This document shows, piece by piece, positions 56,901 through 64,000 of a DNA stretch of 64,000 nucleotides. Origin of the DNA: Pachyseris speciosa. Lineage: Eukaryota; Cnidaria; Anthozoa; Scleractinia; Pachyseridae. The stretch covers positions 295,001 to 359,000 of the forward strand of contig JAEMWC010000369.1 in the NCBI GenBank assembly GCA_016490735.1. The letters are read 5' to 3'. Both the position numbers and the translations under genes were made by a program. Below the pieces are notes generated by a model. That model ran no database searches. It worked only from the letters and a program-made list of their open reading frames with translations, and was not told where the DNA came from. Positions within the stretch are counted from its first letter, which is position 1. Each line of letters begins with the position of its first letter.

Positions 56901-59900
56901 TCGTGACCGAGCTCCTTTAATACAGATACATGTAAGTGCATGTATTATTGTACACATGGTGGATGTTCTTTTGTTTGGATGTTCTAGAGTGCAGCCTGAT
57001 CATCAGCTCAATCCTCTAGAAAAACAGCCAGCTGTCTGGGACCAAACAATGCTCAAGTATAATGAGCATGTCAACACTTTGTCAAGCTACAAATGGTAAA
57101 TTTGTGTTAATAATTACTGGTTGTAATGTAAAGTAGTCATTGAAAAGGCCCCATTCTTTTTGTAATCAAAAGTAATTGTAAGTACAGTATGCTTACTATC
57201 TCTAAGGTGGGTCAGCGCTTGCTCAGGGTTGCTACAGATGTCACCTTTTATTAAACCCTACATGTACATTGTACATTTAGAAACTTGTGTTTGCCTTGGG
57301 GAGTTTGGCTGTACATGTACAGTGTGGCATCAACTTTACACAGCTGAACATTTCATCATGTTCTGGGATAGTATAGGGTCAGTCGAGTCATGTGTGGATG
57401 AGTTTAACTGATGTTTTGGTTCTGGTTTTCAGTTGGAAGTGCAGACGTGTAGGACACCTCCCAGAAGATTGCACTGTGCGGACTGGCAACTCTAAGACAG
57501 GTATAGACCAAGTGATGTTTTAGAACTAAAGAAGCACATGAAGTGACACCCACTATTTGAATTACTCTCATGGAATTAATGGTCACTTTAATTTTGTAGG
57601 TGTTGTTAATGTAAAACGTTTAATGATGAGGGATGAGGTTATTGTTTGCTAGTATTTTGCTCCATGGTCTTTTCTTCCATTCTGGTTTCAGAATATGAAA
57701 GATGTCATAATAAAAATGTGAATTATTGTAACTTCTTATTATTCCTTCCTTTTCATTTTAATTTCTTTTTCTGCTGGGCCGCCTAGATTAGCAATTGCTT
57801 TTTTGTGGGCCAGTCTATTGTAAGACCATTTTTTACTGAAATAAAGTTGAAGTTGAAGTTGAAACATTGATCAATGAATCGTGATTATAATGTCCCTTTT
57901 TTGCTTGATGATTTTAGCAGTTGATGGTGGACAGGTCAAAGAAGGTCGCAGTGTACAGGTGGGCGTATACAAATATAATTAAAGTTCATAGGAACTGCTG
58001 CTGAAGGTTCTTTTTATTGGAAACGCCATACAATCGATAGGGTTAGTTTTGATGCAGTATTTCAGAAAAGAGGAAAGGGGGTTTGGCTGTGAGAACGTAA
58101 GAGCTGATAACACCTTGCAACATTTAAAGGACCACTGTCACGGCAATTCTTGACGGTTTTCCCGGGACATAATGACGAATAACAAAAGGTTTCGTAAAGC
58201 GCTTTAGAATAAAAATGAGCGGTATAAAGAGTGAACGATGTGTCGATAACTCCATGTCATCATTATCAAGTTCGAAACACATGATAGAATTGATTATATA
58301 TATATAGTAACAATGGTGTGAAAATATTTAGAGAATTAAAAAGGGAGTTAAAGTGTTCAATTGTTATGTAAAAAGTTTGGCGCGAGCTGAATCCGACTGC
58401 GCGTTAAGTTTTCGTTTTATGTTCCTAATAAAAAGCATCTCGTAGATCAAGCAGTCAAACTTTGTGCAGCATTTCTTTACAAATTTTCATGATGAGGCCA
58501 AATAATCAAACTTTCAACGCGCACGTAATGAGCATAAACGTTTTAATGACTTCTAAAAACGCGGTTGCTACAGAGAGAAAACAAAACGAAATGCATGTTA
58601 CAAGTGAGCAAAAATAAACGGAAAATTGACAAGAAAGTATCAATAAAAAGACATAAAATTGAACCAGAAGAAGACACTTACAAACGTTGTATGATTTCCA
58701 GGACGGAACACGAAAGGCATAAATAAACGAGCGAAGAGGCATAAACGATCTCAGCGAGAGACAGTGGCGAAAGTACAACCGTAATAACGAAACTTGCATT
58801 AAAAGGAGCTAAAACAAAGGAAAATTATGCGAGAAAGAAGTAACAGAAATAACTGGAATAACTTACGAAAAGCACGAAATTAAACGTGGCAAAGGCACTT
58901 AAGGAACGGAAAGAATGCGGCTTACAAAAGAACGCAATTAACACGTATAACCTACGACTAAAAAATTAACACAAAAAGCGGCAACATTTCATGTTATGTC
59001 CGTGATACAGATTATGTTGGATATACACCCCAACATCTCTTTCAGCGCATCGCCGAACATATCCATTCTGCTATTGGTAAACACCTGAAAGAAGAACACA
59101 AGCTGCAAGCAACTAATCTATAAGACCAGTTTACCATTCTAAAGAAATGCCGCACAAAGTTTGACTGCTTGACCTATGAGATGCTGTTTATCAGGAAAAT
59201 AAAACCAAAACTTAACACACAGTCGGATTCAGTTCGCGCCAAACCTTTTACATAACAATTAAATACTTTAACTCCCTTTTTAATTCCCTAAATAATATTT
59301 TCACACCACGTCGTTCTCTCTTTAAATCGCTCATTTTTATTCTATTTTATGACAAAACTTGAAAAAAGTTAACCTAACTTTTTCAATTTGCAATCCATTT
59401 CCTCCTCACATCTGTGGCCATAGACAAACGCAAATAGTTTCAATGCACATATTAAGTACTTCGTAGGAAAAGTGCAAGATTTTTTAAATGTTCCATTTTA
59501 TAAACACATGTTTGGGTTTATGTGACAGTGCCCCTTTAAGTAAACGATTGTATGGCGAAAACAGTAAAACCTTAGATGACTTTTTTGTGGCGATGAGAAA
59601 AAACTTGGGCCTTCTCTGAGTTGATATTACCCTGCGAGCCTGGGTAAGTTGATATCCATTCTCTCCCACAAGTCACTGAATATTCATAATTTAATTTATT
59701 GTTATTATTTTTTGGTAGAAAAACTCAAAGGGATCATTTTACTCAAATTCGTTGAAAGACTACTACAAAAGGTATCAGTTGAACAGTTGGACTACTTTAT
59801 TGTGTCAGCGTTCTAAGTATCATACAAGACAGCTTTGTTACCCAAGGTTGTCTTTTATCCCATTACTGTATCCGAGATATATTTGATTTTCAGTCATCGG

Positions 59901-60888
59901 GGTATAGTGGCAAAACATTTTTACAATGATCATATATTTATTTCCTTTCATTCTAACTTCGAAACATTTCCTGAATCACTTTCTTGTACCTTGTGTTTTC
60001 AGATGTCAAACGCTCCATCAATCTAAGGATGTGAAATGCAGTGAATGCGGCGTTAGGTCAAATCTGGCCTACTGTTTCGAGTGTGGGTAAGGGAAATCCG
60101 GATGAAGCTCCTTATTATTTCTATACTGCCAGCTCTTGTTTCGTTAAGGCTACCTCAACGATCTTTAGTGATCGCATGGAAAACACCTGTTAAGGAATGT
60201 GTTGATTTGTTCATCCTCTGCCAGTGGACGGAGCTCTTTTCTAGGGACGCAAATTAATGCTTTGGTTTTGTGTCTGTTGAAATTTATACCAGGTTACCGT
60301 TTAAAAAAAGTAATACAAAAACAAAAGAAACCGACAAAAAGAAAGAAAAAGCAACAGCTTCAAGAATGGAACAATGTCGGCAAAAAGATGTGTTGGGGAT
60401 GTCAGCTCAGAGACTGAGTAATTGCTATTGAAATCTATTGGGTCGAAACCTGCGATACTAAAAATATGTACTGGTATTACGTAGATTTTAATATCTCCTT
60501 AATTTGTTGTTTCAGATTAACATTATGTGATGGCCGTGGACATCTCATTGATCACATTCTGGAATACCCTAGTCACACTAAACTCTACTCTTACAAGTTA
60601 CAGAGACAGGTTAGTCAATGTATTTGGCATTAACAAGATCTTTCACTGAGTCTCTTTTGTTGCTGTGTCCCACACAAGGTAAAAAGGTTGAAATTCTTAA
60701 CTGTGGGATGTTTCACCACTATTGAAAACGCGCCTGGTCGAGCAAACGAATTCTATGAAAACACTAAACAATCACTATACATTTTGACTTGCTCCTCTCT
60801 GTACTCCCGGGACAATGACGCTTTCCAAAATTACCCTTCTCTGAGCTTAAAGTGTAGCTTTGTCCGGAGTGATGGTAACGGGAATTGA
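50961..60888 (+). CDS. CCHC zinc-knuckle protein of unknown function
   Basis: Fourteen exons fit GT-AG rules and a single frame: 50961-50997, 51083-51126, 51480-51543, 53281-53346, 54352-54513, 54678-54820, 55485-55576, 56988-57095, 57433-57500, 57921-57958, 59719-59771, 60003-60086, 60516-60609 and, less surely, 60679-60888. The product has about 420 residues. The N terminus has GFKLDKFLGNLQGYKIATGQ. Exon 5 carries a basic cluster (KRRRRKRRK) that could be a nuclear localisation signal. Exon 6 is acidic and serine-rich. Exon 9 has a CCHC knuckle, CWKCRRVGHLPEDC. Exons 12-13 have a cysteine cluster, CSECGVRSNLAYCFECG followed by LCDGRGHLIDH, which looks like a second zinc module. CCHC knuckles usually bind single-stranded RNA or DNA. 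I do not recognise the orthologue. The last exon is supported only by its acceptor and open frame. Confidence 0.75.
51895..52090. repeat. Diverged copy of the tRNA-Thr-associated repeat
   Basis: It contains TTCAGGCTTATTTTCACTAC, TTCATAACTGC and ACCAGTTCCCTGAGTTGGCT, in the order seen in the tandem repeats at 63355-64000. The tRNA-like part is largely lost. It lies in an intron of the CCHC gene. Confidence 0.55.
52342..52700 (+). repeat. tRNA-derived SINE
   Basis: Two tRNA-like heads in series: CTTGTAGCTCAGTTGGTAGC at about 52343, and TGTAGCTCAGTTGGTAGAGC at about 52423 with a box B GGTTCAAACCCC at 52469. A non-tRNA body follows, then a TTATTCTTC-type tail. It lies in intron 3 of the CCHC gene. 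Confidence 0.6.
52845..52970. repeat. Fragment of the tRNA-Thr-associated repeat
   Basis: It contains AGGCTTTATTCTTCCTACTG, TTCATAACTGC and GCAGTTCAAATA...TATGATTTTCATATAT, matching the spacer of the tandem array at 63355-64000. Confidence 0.55.
53621..54006. mobile_element. TTAA-flanked MITE (AGGGGCAGTGTC ends)
   Basis: The ends AGGGGCAGTGTC and GACAGTGCTCCT are inverted, each next to TTAA (53617-53620 and 54007-54010). The ends match those of 56684-56916 and 58128-59535, so the three are one family. It lies in intron 4 of the CCHC gene. Confidence 0.75.
56684..56916. mobile_element. TTAA-flanked MITE, 233 bp
   Basis: The ends AGGAGCATGGTCACGG and CGTGACCGAGCTCCT are inverted and flanked by TTAA (56680-56683, 56917-56920). 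It is the smallest member of the AGGRGC family here and lies in intron 7 of the CCHC gene. Confidence 0.8.
58205..58485 (-). mobile_element. Inverted copy of Penelope-like 3' end
   Basis: The complement of this stretch aligns with 59145-59345, including GCAGTCGGATTCAG and the 3' region ATAAAAATGAGCG. It encodes only the last residues of the GIY-YIG part. It repeats the head-to-head layout seen at 8343-10870 with a different Penelope subfamily. Confidence 0.7.
58990..59345 (+). mobile_element. Penelope-like GIY-YIG remnant
   Basis: The plus strand reads DTDYVGYTPQHLFQRIAEHI, a stop at about 59120, then ILKKCRTKFDCLTYEMLFI and KLNTQSDSVRAKPFT with its stop near 59253. This matches the C-terminal nuclease region of the element at 9155-10870, at clearly lower identity. 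No RT core remains. Confidence 0.8.
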
Positions 60889-61008
60889 ACCATGCACACG
60901 CGTTAGACTACATTTAACCATTGCAAGGCGAAGGCAGTTGCCTCCACCAAAAAATTAGTAGCAGTTATGTTGTTGGTTGGAGAAACTGTTGAGGCTTAGA
61001 TTGGAGAT

Positions 61009-61255
61009 CACCACCACCACCACCACCACCACCACCATCATCATCATCATCGTTGTCGTTATTGTCGTCGTCATCATCATCATCGTCGTCGTCGTTATCG
61101 TCATCGTCATCATCATCATCGTTGTCGTTATCGTCGTCGTCGTCGTCATCATCGTCGTCGTCGTCGTCATCATCATCATCGTCGTCGTCGTTATCGTCAT
61201 CGTCATCGTCGTCATCATCGTCGTCGTCGTCGTCATGGTTGTCGTCATCATCATT
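61009..61255. repeat. (CAC/CAT/CGT)n trinucleotide array
   Basis: About 80 trinucleotides of CAC, then mixed CAT and CGT, without indels that break the period. The array ends about 30 bp from the stop codon of the cGAS-like gene and lies between two convergent genes. Confidence 0.95.
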
Positions 61256-61282
61256 CCGATCGTCATCTCATGATAACAGATA

Positions 61283-63217
61283 TCAGTCCAAATCCAGTTC
61301 GGTTGCATGATCGGAAATCGTGATGTACTCAAGTTTACGTCTCATTTTATCTCGACCATAGTAAATCATATGGCCAATGTAACTAATGACAAGCTTCATC
61401 AAACATGGTTCGGGGAACGATGCCAAATACTGCTTTAGGCGCTGTTTGAACATTTCAAGGCCTTTGTCTAGCCCTTCTGCCGTGGTGACAATGACAACAT
61501 CCTGAAAGACACCTGGTGATCTGTAGCCAGGTGAGATTTCTTTGCGTAAACTTGACCAGTAAGAAGAACACTTCTCATCAGTACAACGATCAACGTAGTC
61601 GCGTACTATCTCATTGTAGAGGAACTGTCGAAAAGAAGTCTGCTCGACGGTACGTTCGGACGTAACCTGGTGCTCGAGCTCGAATTTCTGTTTCTTTTCA
61701 CAGGTTCGGATGTAGAACTTTTGGGCCAACACCCTTACTTCTCCTTGAAGGGAAGTTAGCAACAGTTTGAAGAAATCTTCCATTTTACTCCAAAATCTAA
61801 CGAGAGTGCGGTAGGCATGCTCATCGAGATCTGTGCTGTCGAGATCCGTGAATTGTTCCCAGAAATAGCCAAAGTCGCCAGGGCGAGGTGATTTACCAAT
61901 GTTAACAAACATTTTGTTCCATACAGCAACGGGCGGATGGTTTCCAATGAAAGAGCTCGTAAACAAGAACTCCAGCACATCAATCATTTGTAAGAACCCA
62001 ATCTGTTGTTTTGCTTCTTGGACCTCTTCTGGCGTGTGCGTCATCTCCAAACCCCCCAACTGATTCAGCATGTCTTCCAGGACATAACGCCGTAACCGGT
62101 TGTCATGGTCGCCATTGGAGAGCAGATTGTACTGTGGTATGAAGAAGCTGTGGATCTCCACACGTTCTATTCCTTGCAGCATGACTTTCAAGGTGTTATT
62201 TATCTCTTGCGACCAAAACTCATTTTCCCAGTGGCGCCTTTCAGTAAACAAGCGAGTCAACAGGACTGTTTTGAACATGTACGACGGAACCAATGACGAA
62301 TCTAAACCGAGGCGCTCTGATGTGGTATCTCTCATGATTTTCAGCACTCGGTAGCACGATTTAAACCCGGCGGGAGAACTGCACAGAATTTCTTTTTCGG
62401 CCACGGAGAACGATATGCGCCAGATGTCAAATCCAGAGGGGACTACGTGAAACCCGCTTCTTCGGAGGTAATCATCTACTGGCGGCGGAAGCTTTGGCAA
62501 CTGGATGGGAAGCTTGGATATGTGGTAATCCAGAATCAATGTCAAGTCGACGCTCACCTCTAAGCCTTTGTAGCTATCACCACCATTCCATGTGATTGTA
62601 AGTGTTGTAGCTGGGCCGTGGGTTTCAGAGTACAGGACATCTGTTGGACTGTCGTCGTCACTGCTGTCTCCCAGTGTGTTTGAATGCACAACTCCCCACG
62701 GACCCTCTATAAGGCTACGATGGGCTAGTTTGATGCTCAATCCTTCAGGTACTTCGGTATCAATCATAGAATCATTGACAAGTTTCTTAAAATAGAAGGA
62801 CAGCTTATTTGGGCTGACGAAGCCTTGCTCATCTTTGAACTCCTTCCATCCATCGTCAGTCAAGGCGAGCTTAACGTGGCCGTCACCTTTATCGCAAGGA
62901 TGAAACAGTGGCTTGTTACTGAGCGAGTTGATTCGGATCATGAAGTCGAATTCGTCGGGTTGATGGACTTTTGCTCCTTCATAGACACTTCCGCTTTGAA
63001 CAAGAGTGGCCTGAAATCGTGCATCTCGCTTTTCCACTTGGGCCAGTATGTTGTTTACAAGCTCTTCGAGCCTCTGTCGAATAACGTCAGCTTCGTCTTC
63101 GTCTTGAAACTTTGCTTTTTTCTCGAAATCGTCTACAATCTCAGACATTGTGGGTACGGTATCACGGCAACCACCGCTCACAGATGTACAGTTTATGTTG
63201 AGACTCGAATCGAACAT
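61283..63217 (-). CDS. Mab-21/cGAS-like nucleotidyltransferase (cGLR candidate)
   Basis: Intronless 644-codon frame. It shows the fold of cGAS and the Mab-21 family. The nucleotidyltransferase helix has G76-S77 in QSGSVYEGAKV, followed by E89 and D91 in DEFDFMIRI. The third acidic residue is D224 in VSVDLTLILDY. The C-terminal helical lobe shows WRISFSVAEKEIL, FKSCYRVLKIMRD and SYMFKTVLLTRLFTERRHW. All three metal-binding acids are present, so catalysis is plausible. Active family members make cyclic dinucleotides after sensing nucleic acid and signal through STING; many Mab-21 proteins lack activity. The zinc ribbon of vertebrate cGAS is not visible. The C-terminal extension (about 340-644) is longer than in cGAS. 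ATG 63217 was taken as the start; Met24 (MSEIVDDF) is an equally good alternative. Lack of introns suggests a retrocopy origin or an intron-poor family. Confidence 0.85.
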   Translation of the reverse strand: MFDSSLNINCTSVSGGCRDTVPTMSEIVDDFEKKAKFQDEDEADVIRQRLEELVNNILAQVEKRDARFQATLVQSGSVYEGAKVHQPDEFDFMIRINSLSNKPLFHPCDKGDGHVKLALTDDGWKEFKDEQGFVSPNKLSFYFKKLVNDSMIDTEVPEGLSIKLAHRSLIEGPWGVVHSNTLGDSSDDDSPTDVLYSETHGPATTLTITWNGGDSYKGLEVSVDLTLILDYHISKLPIQLPKLPPPVDDYLRRSGFHVVPSGFDIWRISFSVAEKEILCSSPAGFKSCYRVLKIMRDTTSERLGLDSSLVPSYMFKTVLLTRLFTERRHWENEFWSQEINNTLKVMLQGIERVEIHSFFIPQYNLLSNGDHDNRLRRYVLEDMLNQLGGLEMTHTPEEVQEAKQQIGFLQMIDVLEFLFTSSFIGNHPPVAVWNKMFVNIGKSPRPGDFGYFWEQFTDLDSTDLDEHAYRTLVRFWSKMEDFFKLLLTSLQGEVRVLAQKFYIRTCEKKQKFELEHQVTSERTVEQTSFRQFLYNEIVRDYVDRCTDEKCSSYWSSLRKEISPGYRSPGVFQDVVIVTTAEGLDKGLEMFKQRLKQYLASFPEPCLMKLVISYIGHMIYYGRDKMRRKLEYITISDHATELDLD

Positions 63218-63293
63218 TGGTGATTTGCATATTCAGTCGTGCGTGAATATTTCCATGTTAAACATGTGACTGCTACTTAAGCAGTGAAAATAA

Positions 63294-63358
63294 AGCCTGC
63301 AAAAAATTTCAGGCTTGTACGGGATTCGAACCCACAACCTCTGCGATACCGGTGCAGG
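63294..63358 (-). repeat. Truncated tRNA-Thr-like copy
   Basis: The minus strand gives the 3' half of the tRNA-like unit: CCGGTATCGCAGAGGTTGTG, then GGTTCGAATCCCGTACAAGC. The D-arm is missing. It opens the tandem array in the opposite orientation to the next two copies. Confidence 0.6.
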
Positions 63359-63509
63359 CTTTATTTTCACTACTGCTTAAGTAGTGTTCATAACTGCGAT
63401 GCTCAGTCACATAATCCGCAGTTCAAATATATGATTTTCATATATTCATTCTCATATATTCACCACACACGGGTATATTATGAACCAACAAACCGACCAG
63501 CTCCCAGAT

Positions 63510-63582
63510 GGCTTGTTATCTCAGTCGGTAGAGCGCTGCACCGGTATCGCAGAGGTCGTGGGTTCGAATCCCGTACAAGCCT
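63510..63582 (+). tRNA. tRNA-Thr-like (anticodon GGT) in tandem repeat
   Basis: The seven-pair acceptor GGCTTGT/ACAAGCC is perfect. The D-arm is ATCTCAGTCGGTAGAG, the anticodon loop CCGGTAT gives GGT (threonine) but has C instead of T at position 33, and the T-arm is GGGTTCGAATCCC. A downstream TTTTTTT within a CCTGAAA...TTTCAGG hairpin may stop Pol III. Box A and box B look usable. The atypical loop and the repeat setting argue for a tRNA-derived repeat. Confidence 0.55.
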
Positions 63583-63759
63583 GAAATTTTTTTCAGGCTT
63601 TATTTTCACTACTGCTTAAGTAGTGTTCATAACTGCGATGATCAGTCACATATTTAATCATTAATCCGCAGTTCAAACATATGATTTTCATATAGTCATT
63701 CTCATATATTCACCACACACGGGTATATTACGAACCAACAAACCGACCAGCTCCCAGAT

Positions 63760-63832
63760 GGCTTGTTAGCTCAGTCGGTAGAGCGCTGCACCGGTATCGC
63801 AGAGGTCGTGGGTTTGAATCCCGTACAAGCCT
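63760..63832 (+). tRNA. tRNA-Thr-like (anticodon GGT) in tandem repeat
   Basis: Nearly identical to 63510-63582, with TAGCTCAG (a better box A) and GGTTTGAATCCC (one change in box B). The acceptor stem is perfect. Followed by an A run (CCTGAAAAAAATTTCAGG), so no T-run terminator lies directly on this strand. Confidence 0.55.
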
Positions 63833-64000
63833 GAAAAAAATTTCAGGCTTGTACGGGATTTCACTACTGCTTAAGTGGTGTTCATAACTGCGATGATCAG
63901 TCACATATTTAATCATTAATCCGCAGTTCAAATATATGATTTTCATATATTCATTCTCATATATTCACCACACACGGGTATATTACGAACCAACAAACCG

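Larger units (their letters stand above)
58128..59535. mobile_element. TTAA-flanked element carrying a Penelope insertion
   Basis: The ends AGGACCACTGTCACGG and GTGACAGTGCCCCT face each other and are flanked by TTAA (58124-58127, 59536-59539). Most of the 1.4 kb interior is a degraded Penelope-like structure. It lies in intron 10 of the CCHC gene. Confidence 0.65.
63355..64000. repeat. Tandem array of about 240-250 bp units with tRNA-like genes
   Basis: Units start with CAGGCTT at about 63355, 63594 and 63844. Each carries CTACTGCTTAAGTAGTGTTC, a TTCATAACTGCGATG word, the AT-rich TATGATTTTCATATA, and CCAGCTCCCAGATGGCTTGT leading into a tRNA-like sequence. The third unit is cut by the window edge. 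The junction at 63844 is rearranged (CAGGCTTGTACGGGATTTCA). The related fold-back is at 5347-5772. Confidence 0.85.

Noticed and set aside
60199..60417. Lysine-rich 72-codon open frame between CCHC exons 12 and 13
   Set aside because: Tempting as an alternative exon, but it lacks an in-phase acceptor and donor pair and would break the GG/A join between exons 12 and 13.
60955..61332. Long low-complexity open frames over the trinucleotide array
   Set aside because: A trinucleotide repeat leaves all frames open by composition. The predicted M/T, S or V/I strings are not a protein gene.
63355..64000. CRISPR-like regular repeats
   Set aside because: The unit is about 240-250 bp with a tRNA-like sequence inside, spacers are not unique short segments, and the DNA is animal.

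Overview
The window is animal (metazoan) nuclear DNA. It has split genes with GT-AG introns, small exons, AT-rich introns and a heavy load of degenerate eukaryotic transposons. The mix of a sulfide:quinone oxidoreductase pair, GSKIP, a Mab-21-fold cGAS-like gene, Penelope-like elements with GIY-YIG domains and tRNA-derived palindromic repeats best fits a cnidarian, probably an anthozoan such as a stony coral. That assignment is an inference from gene and repeat content; no marker in the window proves it.

Layout. 1-3480: transposon debris upstream of SQOR-A. 3481-24511 (+): SQOR-A, a nine-exon sulfide:quinone oxidoreductase copy with a frameshift in exon 1, a nonsense codon in exon 6 and a one-base loss in exon 9. 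Its introns are swollen by insertions, and intron 4 alone is 9.8 kb with a Penelope-like element, a LINE and several TIR elements. 24512-31340: intergenic repeats and a degenerate LINE. 31341-40195 (+): SQOR-B, an intact tandem copy of 439 codons with both catalytic cysteines. 40196-46437: repeats and microsatellites. 46438-50749 (-): GSKIP in two exons, with a LINE tail and a broken Penelope-like element in its single intron. 50961-60888 (+): a 14-exon CCHC zinc-knuckle gene, divergent from GSKIP across about 211 bp. 61283-63217 (-): a single-exon 644-residue Mab-21/cGAS-like nucleotidyltransferase with a complete acidic triad. 63290-64000: tandem repeats carrying tRNA-Thr-like copies.

How the genes work together. 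SQOR acts in mitochondrial sulfide oxidation, GSKIP in PKA/GSK3 scaffolding, and the cGAS-like gene probably in innate nucleic-acid sensing. They are not an operon or a shared pathway. GSKIP and the CCHC gene probably share a bidirectional promoter, and the CCHC gene and the cGAS-like gene converge.

The strongest unexpected signals are: (1) a fully paired hammerhead ribozyme fold on the minus strand of SQOR-A intron 8 (23157-23221), plus two hammerhead-like motifs at Penelope-type 3' ends; (2) two roughly 76-80 bp near-perfect palindromes sharing a GCAGACGTCT core, each flanked by an 8-10 bp direct repeat, which look like minimal transposons; (3) two Penelope-like elements each preceded by an inverted copy of their own 3' end; (4) nested insertions whose empty target sites can be read, including one in a reverse transcriptase codon and one with an 11 bp target duplication; (5) six TTAA-flanked TIR elements; (6) fold-back and tandem repeats built around tRNA-Thr-like genes.
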